Positions 36,201 to 46,632 of a stretch of 64,000 nucleotides of DNA are shown piece by piece; positions within the stretch are counted from its first letter, which is position 1, and every line of letters starts with the position of its first letter. The notes beneath the pieces are model-generated. The model did not search any database. It was not told where the DNA came from and was given only the letters and a program-made list of their open reading frames with translations. Position numbers and translations under genes: made by a program. The stretch lies in assembly GCA_014871385.1 (NCBI GenBank), contig CM026424.1, positions 13,978,892 through 14,042,891 of the forward strand. The letters are read 5' to 3'. This DNA is from Ceratodon purpureus. Its lineage: Eukaryota > Streptophyta > Bryopsida > Pseudoditrichales > Ditrichaceae.

Positions 36201-36660
36201 AGCTGCAGCGGAGGAGGTGTCAGCAGTGCAAGATTCTCCTGGTGCTACTGAGGAATCCGCGGCTGTGGAGGATGTCCCTGCAGTGGAGGATGCCCCAGCC
36301 ACTGAAGCTGTCCAAGCAGAGGCACCCGCCGCTGAGGAAGATTCAGCTGCTGCTACAGAGGAAGTTCCTGCAGTGGAGGATGCCCCAGCCACTGAAGCTG
36401 TCCAAGCAGAGGCACCCGCCGCTGAGGAAGAATCAGCTGCTGCTACAGAGGAAGTTCCTGCAGTGGAGGATGCCCCAGCCACTGAAGCTGTCCAAGCAGA
36501 GGCACCCGCCGCTGAGGAAGATTCAGCTGCTGCTACAGAGGAAGTTCCTGCAGTGGAGGATGCCCCAGCCACTGAAGCTGTCCAAGCTGAGGCACCTTCC
36601 GCTGAGGAGGGCAGTGACTCGACGCCACCTGCGGAGGAACCTCACTCGCTGTCTCTCGGT
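33258..36660 (-). repeat. Right arm of the large near-identical inverted repeat
   Basis: Mirror of 17330-20661. Clear differences from the left copy begin at about 36,670 in exon 2. It is 90 bp longer owing to one extra acidic repeat unit. Confidence 0.93.
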
Positions 36661-37660
36661 GAGATCGCGGAGGGTATCGGCAGCGCGGTGAAGGAGGTCG
36701 AGAAGGTTGTTGATGCCGTTACCGGTACTCTTTGAGGCGGCTTGCCGATCCGTTTACTGGCCAGTGGGTTTTCTACACGCATGCTATGTGTGTTTTTTTT
36801 AGGGCTGGAGCGCTGTTTAGCTTAGAAGTATGTCGCAGGGGTTTGGGCTAATTGTTATTTCTGATCTGCGCGCTCTAATATGTTTTTTCCTTGTTCTCCC
36901 GTCGACATTGACATAATTTTCACGATAGGGTTTCTCTGTGAATTGACATTTTTTCTGACATTTTGGTTTAAACCTCAAGGATAAGTAGTGTTGTAGCAGA
37001 GGGTGTTGGTGCCGGAATGGTGCGGAGGTGGTGTGGATCAGGAGGTTTCTCTCTATTTACTCTTAGTGAGCCTACATGTCCTTTTTGATGCACATGTAGT
37101 TCAGAATACAGGGTGAGGTAATGAATTAGGTTACGTTGAGAAGAGACAGTTTGGTGGAGGCGATCCGGGGTTCTAATCCTGATTGGTTAGTTCCTGGGGA
37201 CACAACGATTTGGCTATTAGAACTGGGAGAGATTAGTGAATCTGAATTGAGAAATCATGTAACACGATGATAATTTGAATTTGACGACATTCAAAAACGC
37301 TTGACTCAATGAACCTGCGTCTCCGTGGCTTTATTTGTGTCTCAGTTTCATTTTTGTTATTTTTCACCTTGAGCCCGTTTCCTCGCCAATGTTCTTTGAA
37401 CTTATGTGAGATTTGTAAATGGTGGGTGAGAATGACCTATGGTATGAGGGTGTGTGATGAATGATATGGTGTTATGAGGTCTTTGAGGGGTTGATGTATG
37501 TGCATTTTCAGAGCTCCTCCACATCGGAGATAAAGATGATGCCTCATCCGACGAGGGCACTGAGGCACCTCCTGCTACTAGCGCAATGGAAGAACCCAGA
37601 GCCGAAGCTCAGCCGGCAGAAGCAAATGCTGAGTCCTCGGTAATGCTGAGGCCTCGGTAG
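34774..37660 (+). CDS. Truncated PETs paralog: PSRP-7-like S1 protein without EF-Ts
   Basis: Exons 34774-35577 and 35830-36724 match the left PETs gene almost base for base: transit peptide, two S1 domains, then four rather than three acidic 30-residue units. A third exon at 37512-37660 is recognisably related ([15 protein letters not shown]) but clearly diverged. It ends at TAG 37658-37660, produced by a 17-bp tandem duplication (37625-37641, 37642-37658) that shifts the frame. Past the stop the old frame persists briefly (PQEAETVLEAAPELVA), then jumps to sequence homologous to the left gene's 3' flank, so all EF-Ts exons are deleted. If intron 2 is retained the protein stops at 36735. Either product could serve only as the PSRP-7-like part. 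Expression is unknown; it may be functional or a pseudogene. Confidence 0.85.
36274..36618 (+). repeat. 90-bp in-frame tandem repeat, about 4 units
   Basis: Three full units and one partial, starting at 36274, 36364, 36454 and 36544. Each encodes [14 protein letters not shown] then AEAPAAEE plus a variable end; the second full unit reads EESAAATEE where the others read EDSAAATEE. One unit more than the inverted partner. Confidence 0.9.
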
Positions 37661-40600
37661 ACATGCCGCAGGAAGCAGAAACCGTGCTAGAAGCAGCCCC
37701 TGAACTGGTTGCCAAATCCTCTGCCCCGGCGAGGACTGTTGAGGCTTCCATGTTCAGCTGGCATTGTGTATGTTGGTTGCATGCCTGAGGGCATGGTGCG
37801 TGTGAAGTAGTCGTGCAAATGGCGTTTTTGTTATGGAGTCTGAGGTTTTATGGTGTGTTGTTTGTGGTGTGTGTATCTTCAAATGCATGGTCGTGGTTAT
37901 GATGGTTATATTTTCTGGTCTTTAGTACTTGTACCTTCAGTTTGATTGGGTCCTGGTCGTGTGTATCTTTGTTTGGGCTTCATTTGTGTACCAAGTCTAC
38001 TGACGTATCTTGATGAGTGGTCATGTTGACTCTTCCTTACGGGTTTTGTTTCCAGGGCGGTTTGGGGTGAGGGTCATTGTCTGCTGAAAATTACGATGTT
38101 GGCAAGATCGGTTTCGAAAGTTGTCGTAGTTTCATTGTAAAGATAGTAGTTTGCCTTCCGAGTGTTTTTTTTTAATTTGATACTTCCTGGGTTTGGTGTC
38201 TTTGCGTGGATGGCAGGAGCTGGAAGCTTTCGAGGAGCTTTTTGGGCAATTGTTATACAGACGGATCTCCATGCGTTGAATTTTAGTTTTGGACATGCTC
38301 TAAGCAAATAGATGTTTCATATTTATTGTTCACTTTCATTTGAGTTTTTTCATCTGGAATTTTGTTCTACCCGCTTTTGCCTTATGATGCACACATACGG
38401 GGATATGTATGATTCTTGAGCCATTCATTAAGTTTTTGAAATGAAGATGAGTATATCTGTTAAAGAATTATAATTTTCTTTTGTGTAGTTTAAGGCTTCT
38501 ATAATTAATGAAATATATGTCTATGACCATTTCTATCGATAAGTTGGATCTCTAATGGTTCAAGTTATTTAGAATGATATAATAACCTTAACCATTGTTT
38601 TGTTCTTCATCGTTGTAGAATTTAGATTACTATTTAATTATAGTTATTGTTGAGGTTGATTTTTTGACAAAATATTCTAATAAAAATAAGGAATGTATGC
38701 ATGTGGTAGTACTGTAGAAACTATTATATTATTGGACCATTGAAGAATGTTTTGGTATATCTATATTATTAAGAAAAACCTTCCTATATCCATGCTGCTG
38801 GATGCTGCACTCCCTGTCAATTTGAGTCTCATTATTTACAAGTGTACAACATATTGTGGTCTGCAAGTAGGAGATTTATCTTGTACACATGATTATCACA
38901 AATTCAAACTATCATGGCCAGGAATGTAGTGGAAACTTGCACAAGTAGAAATCTGGAGCTGGTCAATCTGTGTCACATACTTTAGTTCGGTTTGTCTGCA
39001 ACATTATTAGAGTTTTGCACAGCTAAAACAACAAATCCTCAGTCAATACTGATCATAACGTGGCTTTTGGGTACTAAGAGATCCATGTCATACACTGCTT
39101 TCAATTGCCACTAGCAAAGTGAAGGTTGTTGCTCAGTGAGAACGATGTTGTTGTCTTAGCCATGTGAGACACAGGCTTGGTGCAGCCGTCCAAGAGGTCG
39201 GCGCCATTGAATTTCTTCCACACTACCTTGTCAGTGACCTTGCCAACGCTGAATCGATCATCACCACTACCACCTGCTTTATTTCTTTTACAAGAGGGCA
39301 GTGAAAATGACATTGTACGTTTTAGTTGTGCCTTTCATCTCATTCAATGTGTAGCTTGATACAAGGTCCAGTACAAATTATTCAAATTGCCCATAACTAA
39401 CTAGGACCTTACCTTTATCCAAATTTGTATATTTTCATTTTGTAAAGATTTGCTATAAACCGCGATTGCTATTACGAGAAAATCTGCATATTTTTGAGAA
39501 TTTAAAATTCAAAATTTATTTTTAAATTTAGAAATTAAAATATTTTTTACAATCCATGGATGAAATTTATTATAATCGATTGAAATGTTACACTTTGGTA
39601 ATTGTGATTTTTTAATATTTGTTAATATTTCATTTAATTCTGTATAGTTGTAATTTGATTACTTGATATTACAAGTATTTTAAAGACTATTTTAAGATTA
39701 TCTTTATAGGATCTTTTTGTGAATCACTCAAGATAAAATGAAGCATTGAAAATTCACCAATTATTCTATCTCTGTAATTTTTACATATGCACAGAGCTGA
39801 TAAACCATAAGATTTGTAATATTTTTGGAAGGTTGGATGAATGCAATCTAGGATAAATCTTTCACTTTCTTGTAGTCAATTGACCAAAATCTAGACATTG
39901 CCCTAGTAATGGATTAAATTATTATCCTCCAAAAGACCATTGCCCACAAATGAACCTTTTGAGATTTGGGATGGCTCTACAAGGTCAATTTTTATTATGA
40001 TTTTTTTGAACTTTTTTGTATATGTAAGAAATTACAAGAGCTTTGTGGCAATATAATTTTACTTTTTCATATGACCTCTAGAAAAAAATTATGCCCTCTA
40101 AATCACTTTTTCCTTAAAGAGAAACACCTCTAAGGATTTTGCTACACCCCACGACTACCTTTGACAGTATTTATACAAAAAACTAACAAATTACCTTCAA
40201 ACATATTAAAAACATCTTCCTAGTAGTAGAAAAAACCTCATTATACAAATTGTCAAAAAATTGCTACATCATTTTTTTGGACATTACCCAATAAAGATAT
40301 TCGAACAACTAAGAATCAACTTTTTGAGAAACGAACCTTATTTTTCTAAAAAAAATAAACACCCGTTTGGAGGTACACGAGCAAGCTACCGTGCTACGGC
40401 ATCTACATCCCAATAAATTTCATTTTACCAATTAATTTAATTCACCCCGTACAAACTCGAGTGGCGACATAAAAACACGCACTGCACAGAATGTACGCAA
40501 CAAGATACCCAAATTATCCAAACCCGAGTCCCAACAGCCCCTCCCCCTACTGCCCGAGGCCGTCACATAACCCCAGGGCAGCCCCCGATTGGCCCACACC

Positions 40601-42087
40601 CGTCCCACAGCGTCGCCGCTGCCCGCAGCCCAAAATTTCCCCCCCCGGGCAGGCCACAGGAATGGACTCACGCAGGCTACGGAGACGACGCAATCAAGCG
40701 CCATAGCATATGCATGGATGGAGCATGCCCCGGCTTTGTCCACGAAATCGAGGAATGTTGGCACGACGTCGCAGCTGCAGTGATCAGGGCATCCTCGGCC
40801 CCGCTTCGGCGAACCTGGAGCACGGTTCTATCCATCTACCAACCCCTCCTGCGTCGGGGAATTGGCCCATGGTCAGGTCAGGTGCACCTCCAATGGTCGT
40901 GTGCTTGAGGCTCTTGATTGGCGGGTTGACTACTCGCTCCGGGACTGTTCGTGACGGGCATCGCGGGTGTTGATGACAGACAAAAAGGGTTCCTCGGGGT
41001 GAGACGAGGACGACACCGTACTGGATCATGTGGTAATTTGTACAAAGGTTAAACTTTTGGATTCACGAGTTCAGTCGCGCAACTTGCGTTTGTTGGTCGG
41101 TTTCTGCCGTTCGATTGGGTGCGTTGGAGCTTGGATCGAAGAGTGTGCCGGAGGATGCTGGTCTGTTTCGGTTCTTGTTGGGTGAATGAGTCAGTGGAAA
41201 AAAAGTACTGGCGTTACATTAGGGTTGGGTTGGGTTGGGTTGAGTTGGTCACTGTTTTGATTGTTTGGTCGTTTATTTATTGGTTTGTTTGTTTGTTTGT
41301 TTGTTTGTTTGTTGGTTGCAGCTGGGTGAAAACGTCGGGCCCGTAATCTGGGGAGGAACAGAGGTGAGCATCTCGCAGCCACGCGCTCTCAAAAGGGCCG
41401 GTTTGGGATTCGTTGCTACTCATCCTCGGAGGCTTTTGCAGTTCTGTGAGGCGTGGGAATTGATGACTCCTGGGATGGTTGTGATGACTCTCTCGTGTGC
41501 GGTTTGATTCAGTGAGCCTGATGACCCGGGAGGAGTCGGCCGAATGAGCGTTTAGTGGGGTGGTCGGATTCCGCATCGTTGCGGAGGTTGTCTCTTGATT
41601 CCGCGCTCACGTGACCCGTTGCAACTGGGGTCGGCAGACGCAGGTATGTGGATTGTCTGAATTGTCGACTTGGAATGAATGTGTTTAGGATTTTCTGGTG
41701 CTCAGAGGTTGTAATTCGAGACTAGGGACGGGAGCATCGAGAATGCTTCTGCTCTGCTGCTGCTCATTCGAATGCATGTGAGGGAATTTGATACTATTCT
41801 TAGAGCATTCTTTGCCAGATTCAGGTCGGCATGTGCGTCCAGCTTGTTGCGAAACCAATAGACTTTTTCAGCGCTCGTGCGTGTCATAAAGAGGCCTAGG
41901 AATTTCAGTTTGAGAATTTGGGTGTCAGCTCGTACATTTGGGTACAGAGCCGTGCAATTATTATTGTAGTTGAATTGTTAAGCGGCGTAGTGCTGGAGAT
42001 GGGAGTGAGCTTGGTGGTAGCTGTGGAGTGTGGTGCTTGAGAGCTTACCACTGCAATTTTGGGGATAGTCTGTGGCGCAGGGACGCG
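37661..42087. other. Spacer between truncated PETs and NRAMP
   Basis: 37661-37800 is a frameshifted exon remnant joined to the old 3' flank. 38300-40430 is AT-rich and without genes. 40480-41950 is GC-richer and probably contains the promoter and spliced leader of the NRAMP gene: a pyrimidine/TTTG tract ends in GGTTGCAG at about 41322, a good 3' splice site. Open frames near 40430-41030 lack recognisable motifs. Confidence 0.45.
41222..41318. repeat. Simple repeats (GGGTT)n and (TTTG)n
   Basis: About four GGGTT units at 41222-41245 and about seven TTTG units at 41283-41316, directly before a candidate 3' splice site in the presumed leader of the NRAMP gene. Confidence 0.85.
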
Positions 42088-43644
42088 ATGACGAAGGATG
42101 TGAATGCGGCGCCGTCAGGCAGTATGCCTCCAGGCGAGGTGGTGGTTCTGTCGCCGGCGAGGGAAACCTTCAACATTGAGAGCGGCCAGCCGGAGCCTGG
42201 TCATGTGGTGGTCGTGGGTCCGATTGGCGACGATGACGGAGCCAAGGTCCCAGCTCGTAGTGCTATCGGTGGCGAAGCGCCAGAGAGGGAAGCTCTTCTT
42301 TCGGGTTGGCGTCGCCACAACGACGTCGCGTCGTTGGAGGAAGTGAATTCCTCTATTGCAGTGCCGGAGGGGTCGTGGTACAAGAAGGCGTTCGCGTTCG
42401 CCGGCCTTGGATTCATGGTCAGCGTGGCGTACATGGACCCCGGAAATTGGGCCACGGATCTCAGCGGAGGCGCTGCATTTGGATACACGCTCTTGTCCGT
42501 CATCTTGCTGTCCAACTTCACCGCTATTTTCTTCCAATCCATGTCGCTCAAGCTCGGCATTGTGGCAGACCGCGACTTGGCGCAAGCATGCCGCGACGCG
42601 TATCCGAAGTACGTCGTGTACGTCCTGTGGGTGATGATGGAGATCGCCATCGCCGCGACCGATCTCGCGGAAGTCATCGGGTCTGCCGTCGCCATGAACC
42701 TCCTCTTTGGACTCCCTCTCTGGGCCGGCGTGTTGATCACCGCTGTGGACACCATGTTCATTCTCATGTTCGGCACGCGCAGCTTCCGCAGCCTCGAGGT
42801 CATTGTCTTCATCCTCTGCCTCCTCATCGCGGGCGTGTTCGTCTACGAGCTCATCGCCGTAAAACCGGAGTGGATCAAAGTCGCCGCGGGGCTCTACCCA
42901 AAACCCGAAATCATCACCAACCCGGATATTCTCTTCAACGCCATCGGTATCCTGGGCGCCACATGCATGCCTCACAGCTTGTTCCTCCACTCCAGCATCA
43001 TCCAAACGCGCGCCTACCCTCGCACGAAAGAAGGCAAGAAGATGGCAGTCAAATACGGCACCTGGGACTCATGCCTCTCCCTCATGCTCGCCTTCTTCGT
43101 CAACGCCTCCATCCTTATCCTCGCCGCCGCCGCCTTCCATTATGGCCCCAACGCCAACCGCGGCGTCGCCAACATCAGCGACGCCTACAAGCTCCTGGCG
43201 CCCGCGCTTGGCGACAACGCTGCGCGAATCCTTTTCGGTGTCGGCCTGCTCGCCAGTGGCCAGAACTCAACCATCATCGGCACGCTCGCCGGCCAAGTCG
43301 TCATGGAGGGCTTCCTCAAGATCCGCATCAGGCCATGGCTGCGGCGTCTCATCACTCGCTCCATCGCCATCGTCCCCGCGGCCATCGTCGCGGCCATCGG
43401 CGGCAACCGCGGCGCAGGGCGTCTGCTGGTTCTCAGTCAAGTCATTCTGTCCTTCACTCTCATCTTCGCTGTTGTGCCGTTGGTGCACTTCACGAGCTCT
43501 CGTGCCAAGATGGGCAGCTTTGTCAACTGCTGGGTTGCGCGGATCTGCGCCTGGATCATTGCTGTGATCATCGGAGGATTGAATGGGTATCTTGTCATTC
43601 AATCCATTCGGACGGGTTCCTTTGGCGAGGCCGGCCATGTTTGA
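42088..43644 (+). CDS. NRAMP-family divalent metal transporter, bacterial MntH-like, single exon
   Basis: 518 residues from ATG 42088 (an in-frame start-like codon 60 bases earlier lacks support). NRAMP proteins are proton-coupled carriers of Mn2+, Fe2+ and related ions in cell or organelle membranes. The signature DPGNW lies at 117-121 in the first membrane segment, and MPHSLFLHSS starts at 294 in the sixth, with Asp, Asn and Met metal ligands present. About eleven hydrophobic segments follow a soluble, acidic 95-residue N-terminus. Stretches such as RDLAQACRDAYPKY, LLASGQNSTIIGTLAGQ and GFLKIRIRPWLRRLITRS are of the kind seen in bacterial MntH proteins. The CDS has no intron, although plant NRAMP genes normally have several. 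Bacterial origin is inference. Confidence 0.93.
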   Translation: MTKDVNAAPSGSMPPGEVVVLSPARETFNIESGQPEPGHVVVVGPIGDDDGAKVPARSAIGGEAPEREALLSGWRRHNDVASLEEVNSSIAVPEGSWYKKAFAFAGLGFMVSVAYMDPGNWATDLSGGAAFGYTLLSVILLSNFTAIFFQSMSLKLGIVADRDLAQACRDAYPKYVVYVLWVMMEIAIAATDLAEVIGSAVAMNLLFGLPLWAGVLITAVDTMFILMFGTRSFRSLEVIVFILCLLIAGVFVYELIAVKPEWIKVAAGLYPKPEIITNPDILFNAIGILGATCMPHSLFLHSSIIQTRAYPRTKEGKKMAVKYGTWDSCLSLMLAFFVNASILILAAAAFHYGPNANRGVANISDAYKLLAPALGDNAARILFGVGLLASGQNSTIIGTLAGQVVMEGFLKIRIRPWLRRLITRSIAIVPAAIVAAIGGNRGAGRLLVLSQVILSFTLIFAVVPLVHFTSSRAKMGSFVNCWVARICAWIIAVIIGGLNGYLVIQSIRTGSFGEAGHV

Positions 43645-44389
43645 GGCCCCTATCATCCGTCCGCCTTCTTGTAAATCTAGGATGTGCCCTCTCATCTCTT
43701 CTGAATGTTTGGTCAATTGCAAGTATAGTAGTGTACCCTTTTTTCATAAATTCGACTCCTCTTGAACAAACATTGTGATCGAAATCATGTTTTCATGGAG
43801 TCACGAAGTTGCCATATTACATTTTGATCACGTTTGGATGTCGTTTCTCAGTTTGAGTTATGTCCGGTTATGTTCAATGTGCAATCTTAGCAGTTGGCTT
43901 ACCTTGGTAATACACCCTTGATACTTTGAGCGCATGCAAGGCCCATGATGATCCTAATTACCTGCTACATATTGTTTGGCCTCAGCAATTGAATTAATCA
44001 ATCCGAGGTAACCTGTTTGTACTACGTGTTCACAGTTTGAGTTTTGTTCTTCAGGCTGTCGTTGCACATGTCATGTTATGAACGCCGAGATCTACACACA
44101 CTGCATATGATCCATCACTTCATGAATCAATCTGTTTGATTTATAGAGACGATATACAGCAGTGCTCTGAACAGCGCTTTTCATATGATATGAGGAGATT
44201 GTTGCAAAAATGAACAACAATCCTAGTGCACATTCTTTGGTTCACCAACAAGTGTTCAAATTCTGGCACGAGCTTAGATCAACTGTTTGAGTCGAGCTCG
44301 AAGCACATATGAGCAATTGAATAAAATTATGCCATTCCATTGATATCCTGAATCTGAATTGAAATATGAATTGCCATTGCCATCTTGAA
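43645..44389. other. Convergent intergenic region (NRAMP 3' / haloperoxidase-like 3')
   Basis: Holds the 3' UTRs of two converging genes. No other feature was seen. Confidence 0.5.
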
Positions 44390-45998
44390 TCAAACTTCGT
44401 AATGGACAGGGAGGAACTCCTGTTGCTTTGCGGGAAGCTCGACGAACACATCCAAGTACTCAGTATCAGGTTGCACCCCAGACGGCGTTCGCTTCGCCCA
44501 GTGCTTCAGCACATACTTCGCTACTGTCCTCCCAACAATCTCCCCGTCTCTCGTGGAGCTGTTGTAATGCCCTCCAGAGTAAATCCTCCCCAGTATCGTC
44601 TCCTCAATAGCTGCCTGAATGGAATCATAGTGCCTCGGGGGGATGACTACTCCCGGTGAGCCAGGGCAAGCAAGGTCAAACGCACCGTTGCCATAAACCG
44701 TAAACGGCACAGTCGCATTCTCTCCAAAGAAGCTCTGCAACACCGTCGCGCCTGCCGTAGTCACCCCCACCATGCCACTTGGAAACTCGGGGTCGAAGAA
44801 GGTGTACGCGTAGGGCGTCCAGTTGGGGAAGGGAGCATGGCGCTCGTCGCCGGTACGGAACGCCTGGGCGGGGCGCCAGAAGTAGTACCCATCTTTCATG
44901 ACCATGATGACGAGCTGAGCCTCATGAAGCGCCACGCTCATCTTCGCGAGGAGCGTGACGGCATCGTAGAGGGACGTGGTGGCAGGCAGCGCATCGAAAG
45001 CCGCTTGGATCCAGAAGAGGTCGACGTTGCAGCCGGCTGTGGTGTAAGTGACGTTCACTTTGTTGCATCCGTAGTAGAGGCTGGCCGTGAAGTTCATGGC
45101 TTTCGTGCGCCCCGGCCAATCTATCCTCCCCAAGTCCACCAAGCTGGCGTACGACGCGTCCCACTCGTCTGATGGCACCTGAGGGCAATCAATTTCGTTA
45201 AGTTCGGCAATCATAATAATTCGTACAATCAACAAGTTAGGGAGTACTGTGAATGTGGAAACAGTAGCCGGTACTCAAATCCTGAAACTGATACCGAGAA
45301 TTCGGAATGCAGGTTTCCAAATATGTCTGTGGAAATTGGTAATGTCATGTTACCTTGGGGGGTTTCAGGTGGCCGAGATATTGCTTTACGAATTCAATCG
45401 GATCAGGGAGAATGAAGGGTTGCTCCAGGTTGTAGTAGTGAGTAATCAAGGGTGCGGTCACGTTGTGGGGCGTGTTGGGGATGTAGTCCCACAGACCCGG
45501 ATGATCACCCCCTCGCGCCGCAACCGCGTTATGGATATCCTCCAAGAGGAATTCTTTGAGAGGTTGACGGGTTCCAATGAGCCGCTTCGCAACCGCCTCG
45601 CCCAAGCTCTTGGCGAGCTTCTTCTGTGACTTGGTGAGCCCCAATGCTTTGATTTGCTTCGCGAGGAGAGGGTCGATGTCGGACTCGGAGGAGGCTGGGA
45701 AGTAGTTCACCAACACAGTGAAGGAGGCGTACGCGACGACGGCCTCCTCCGTGGTGCAGGTCCCGGTATGCTTGAGCGCCACGAGCGCGTGCCACTGAGC
45801 GAGATTCAAGTGTGCCTGAAGAATGCTGGGCTCGAATCTTTGCCCATTGCCGGTGCAAAAGATCTGCTGGAACAGACGGTTCCATTGCACCGAAATATTG
45901 TCACTCGGCAACGCTCCCTGTGCACTTGGTGCACATGCCAGTAATACCAGCGCCACGTGAAGCATCGCCACCGCAAATTGAACTCCTCGCCTCGCCAT
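44390..45998 (-). CDS. Secreted vanadium-haloperoxidase/PAP2-like protein, PSGH changed to PSGM
   Basis: Exons 45998-45354 and 45178-44390 (AAG|GTAACA ... CCTCAG|GTG), 477 residues. The start is the ATG just inside the acceptor of a 5' UTR intron (46001-46631). Residues 1-28 form a signal peptide (AVAMLHVALVLLACAPSAQG), so the protein is probably secreted. The vanadium-haloperoxidase/acid-phosphatase fold is marked by KDGYYFWRP (motif KxxxxxxRP), FPSGMVGVTTAG at the PSGH position, and GRIYSGGHYNSST at the third motif with its vanadate- or phosphate-ligand His. The PSGH His, the acid-base residue in this family, is Met here (codon ATG), so catalysis may be lost or changed. Several N-x-S/T sites fit secretion. 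The family assignment is good; the substrate is unknown. Confidence 0.85.
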
Positions 45999-46000
45999 TT

Positions 46001-46631
46001 CTGTAGTACGTTCATATGTTAGGTCTTTCAGAATTCCACTATGATACATTCCTAAGTAGAATCCTCACATCTTAGCTTCCGTACAACCCATCTACCTTGC
46101 ATCACAGCAACATCATTACAGGATTCTTCAAAGTACAGATATCCCCGGGGATCATGGGCCCATGATCTTTAGCAAATCTTCATCAGCCGAAGGGTGCCCA
46201 AACTCAGACAGATTTTTAGTTCCAGGTTTGAAATTGGCGTCCAAAACCACGGCAGAATCGTTGAATTGTTCAATAGAACGCACATGGAGTGTATACTAAT
46301 TGTTTTCAGACTACTTTAGTACATCAAGTACTTGCATTAAGTGCAATGTTCTAGGTCCCGGAAAACTGTCAAATGTCACGTACACGTGATGGTGCGATCT
46401 GTAGCTGACCAGCAGTGATACATGAGAACTTCAACGACTATCTATACAACTTCCAAACGTTTTGACCTGTATCATGATCATTGCAATCCTATGTAATTTA
46501 ATGGCTTGTTCTACTCGATCGATCTAACATGTTAAGCTGTCTTACGATAACTTGTCATGAATCAGTCGATATGTCGAAGGGTATCGGTTTGAGATAGTAC
46601 TGAAAGTGAAATCACGTCAAGAGAAACATAC
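46001..46631 (-). other. 5' UTR intron of the haloperoxidase-like gene
   Basis: Minus-strand donor GATCAG|GTATGT at 46632/46631 and acceptor CTACAG|AAATGG at 46001/46000. Splicing would place the start codon two bases after the junction and remove an alternative in-frame upstream start-like codon at 46049. Confidence 0.6.
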
Positions 46632-46632
46632 C

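Noticed and set aside
17330-36660. Outer inverted repeat as a pure assembly artefact
   Set aside because: The arms differ by scattered bases and one 90-bp unit, and the flanks diverge in different ways with different deletions, which an artefact would not explain. Long reads would settle it.
37150-37190. GGTTCTAATCC near 37168 as a tRNA B box
   Set aside because: No matching A box or cloverleaf could be built around it.
40432-41030. Several overlapping frames of 60-110 codons near 40430-41030
   Set aside because: They occur on both strands in GC-richer DNA without motifs and sit in the presumed promoter and leader of the NRAMP gene.
42306-43778. 490-codon + strand open frame over the NRAMP gene
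   Set aside because: It is an Arg/His/Pro-rich out-of-frame shadow of the GC-rich NRAMP coding sequence, with no motifs. The antisense frame at 42115-43005 is rejected for the same reason.
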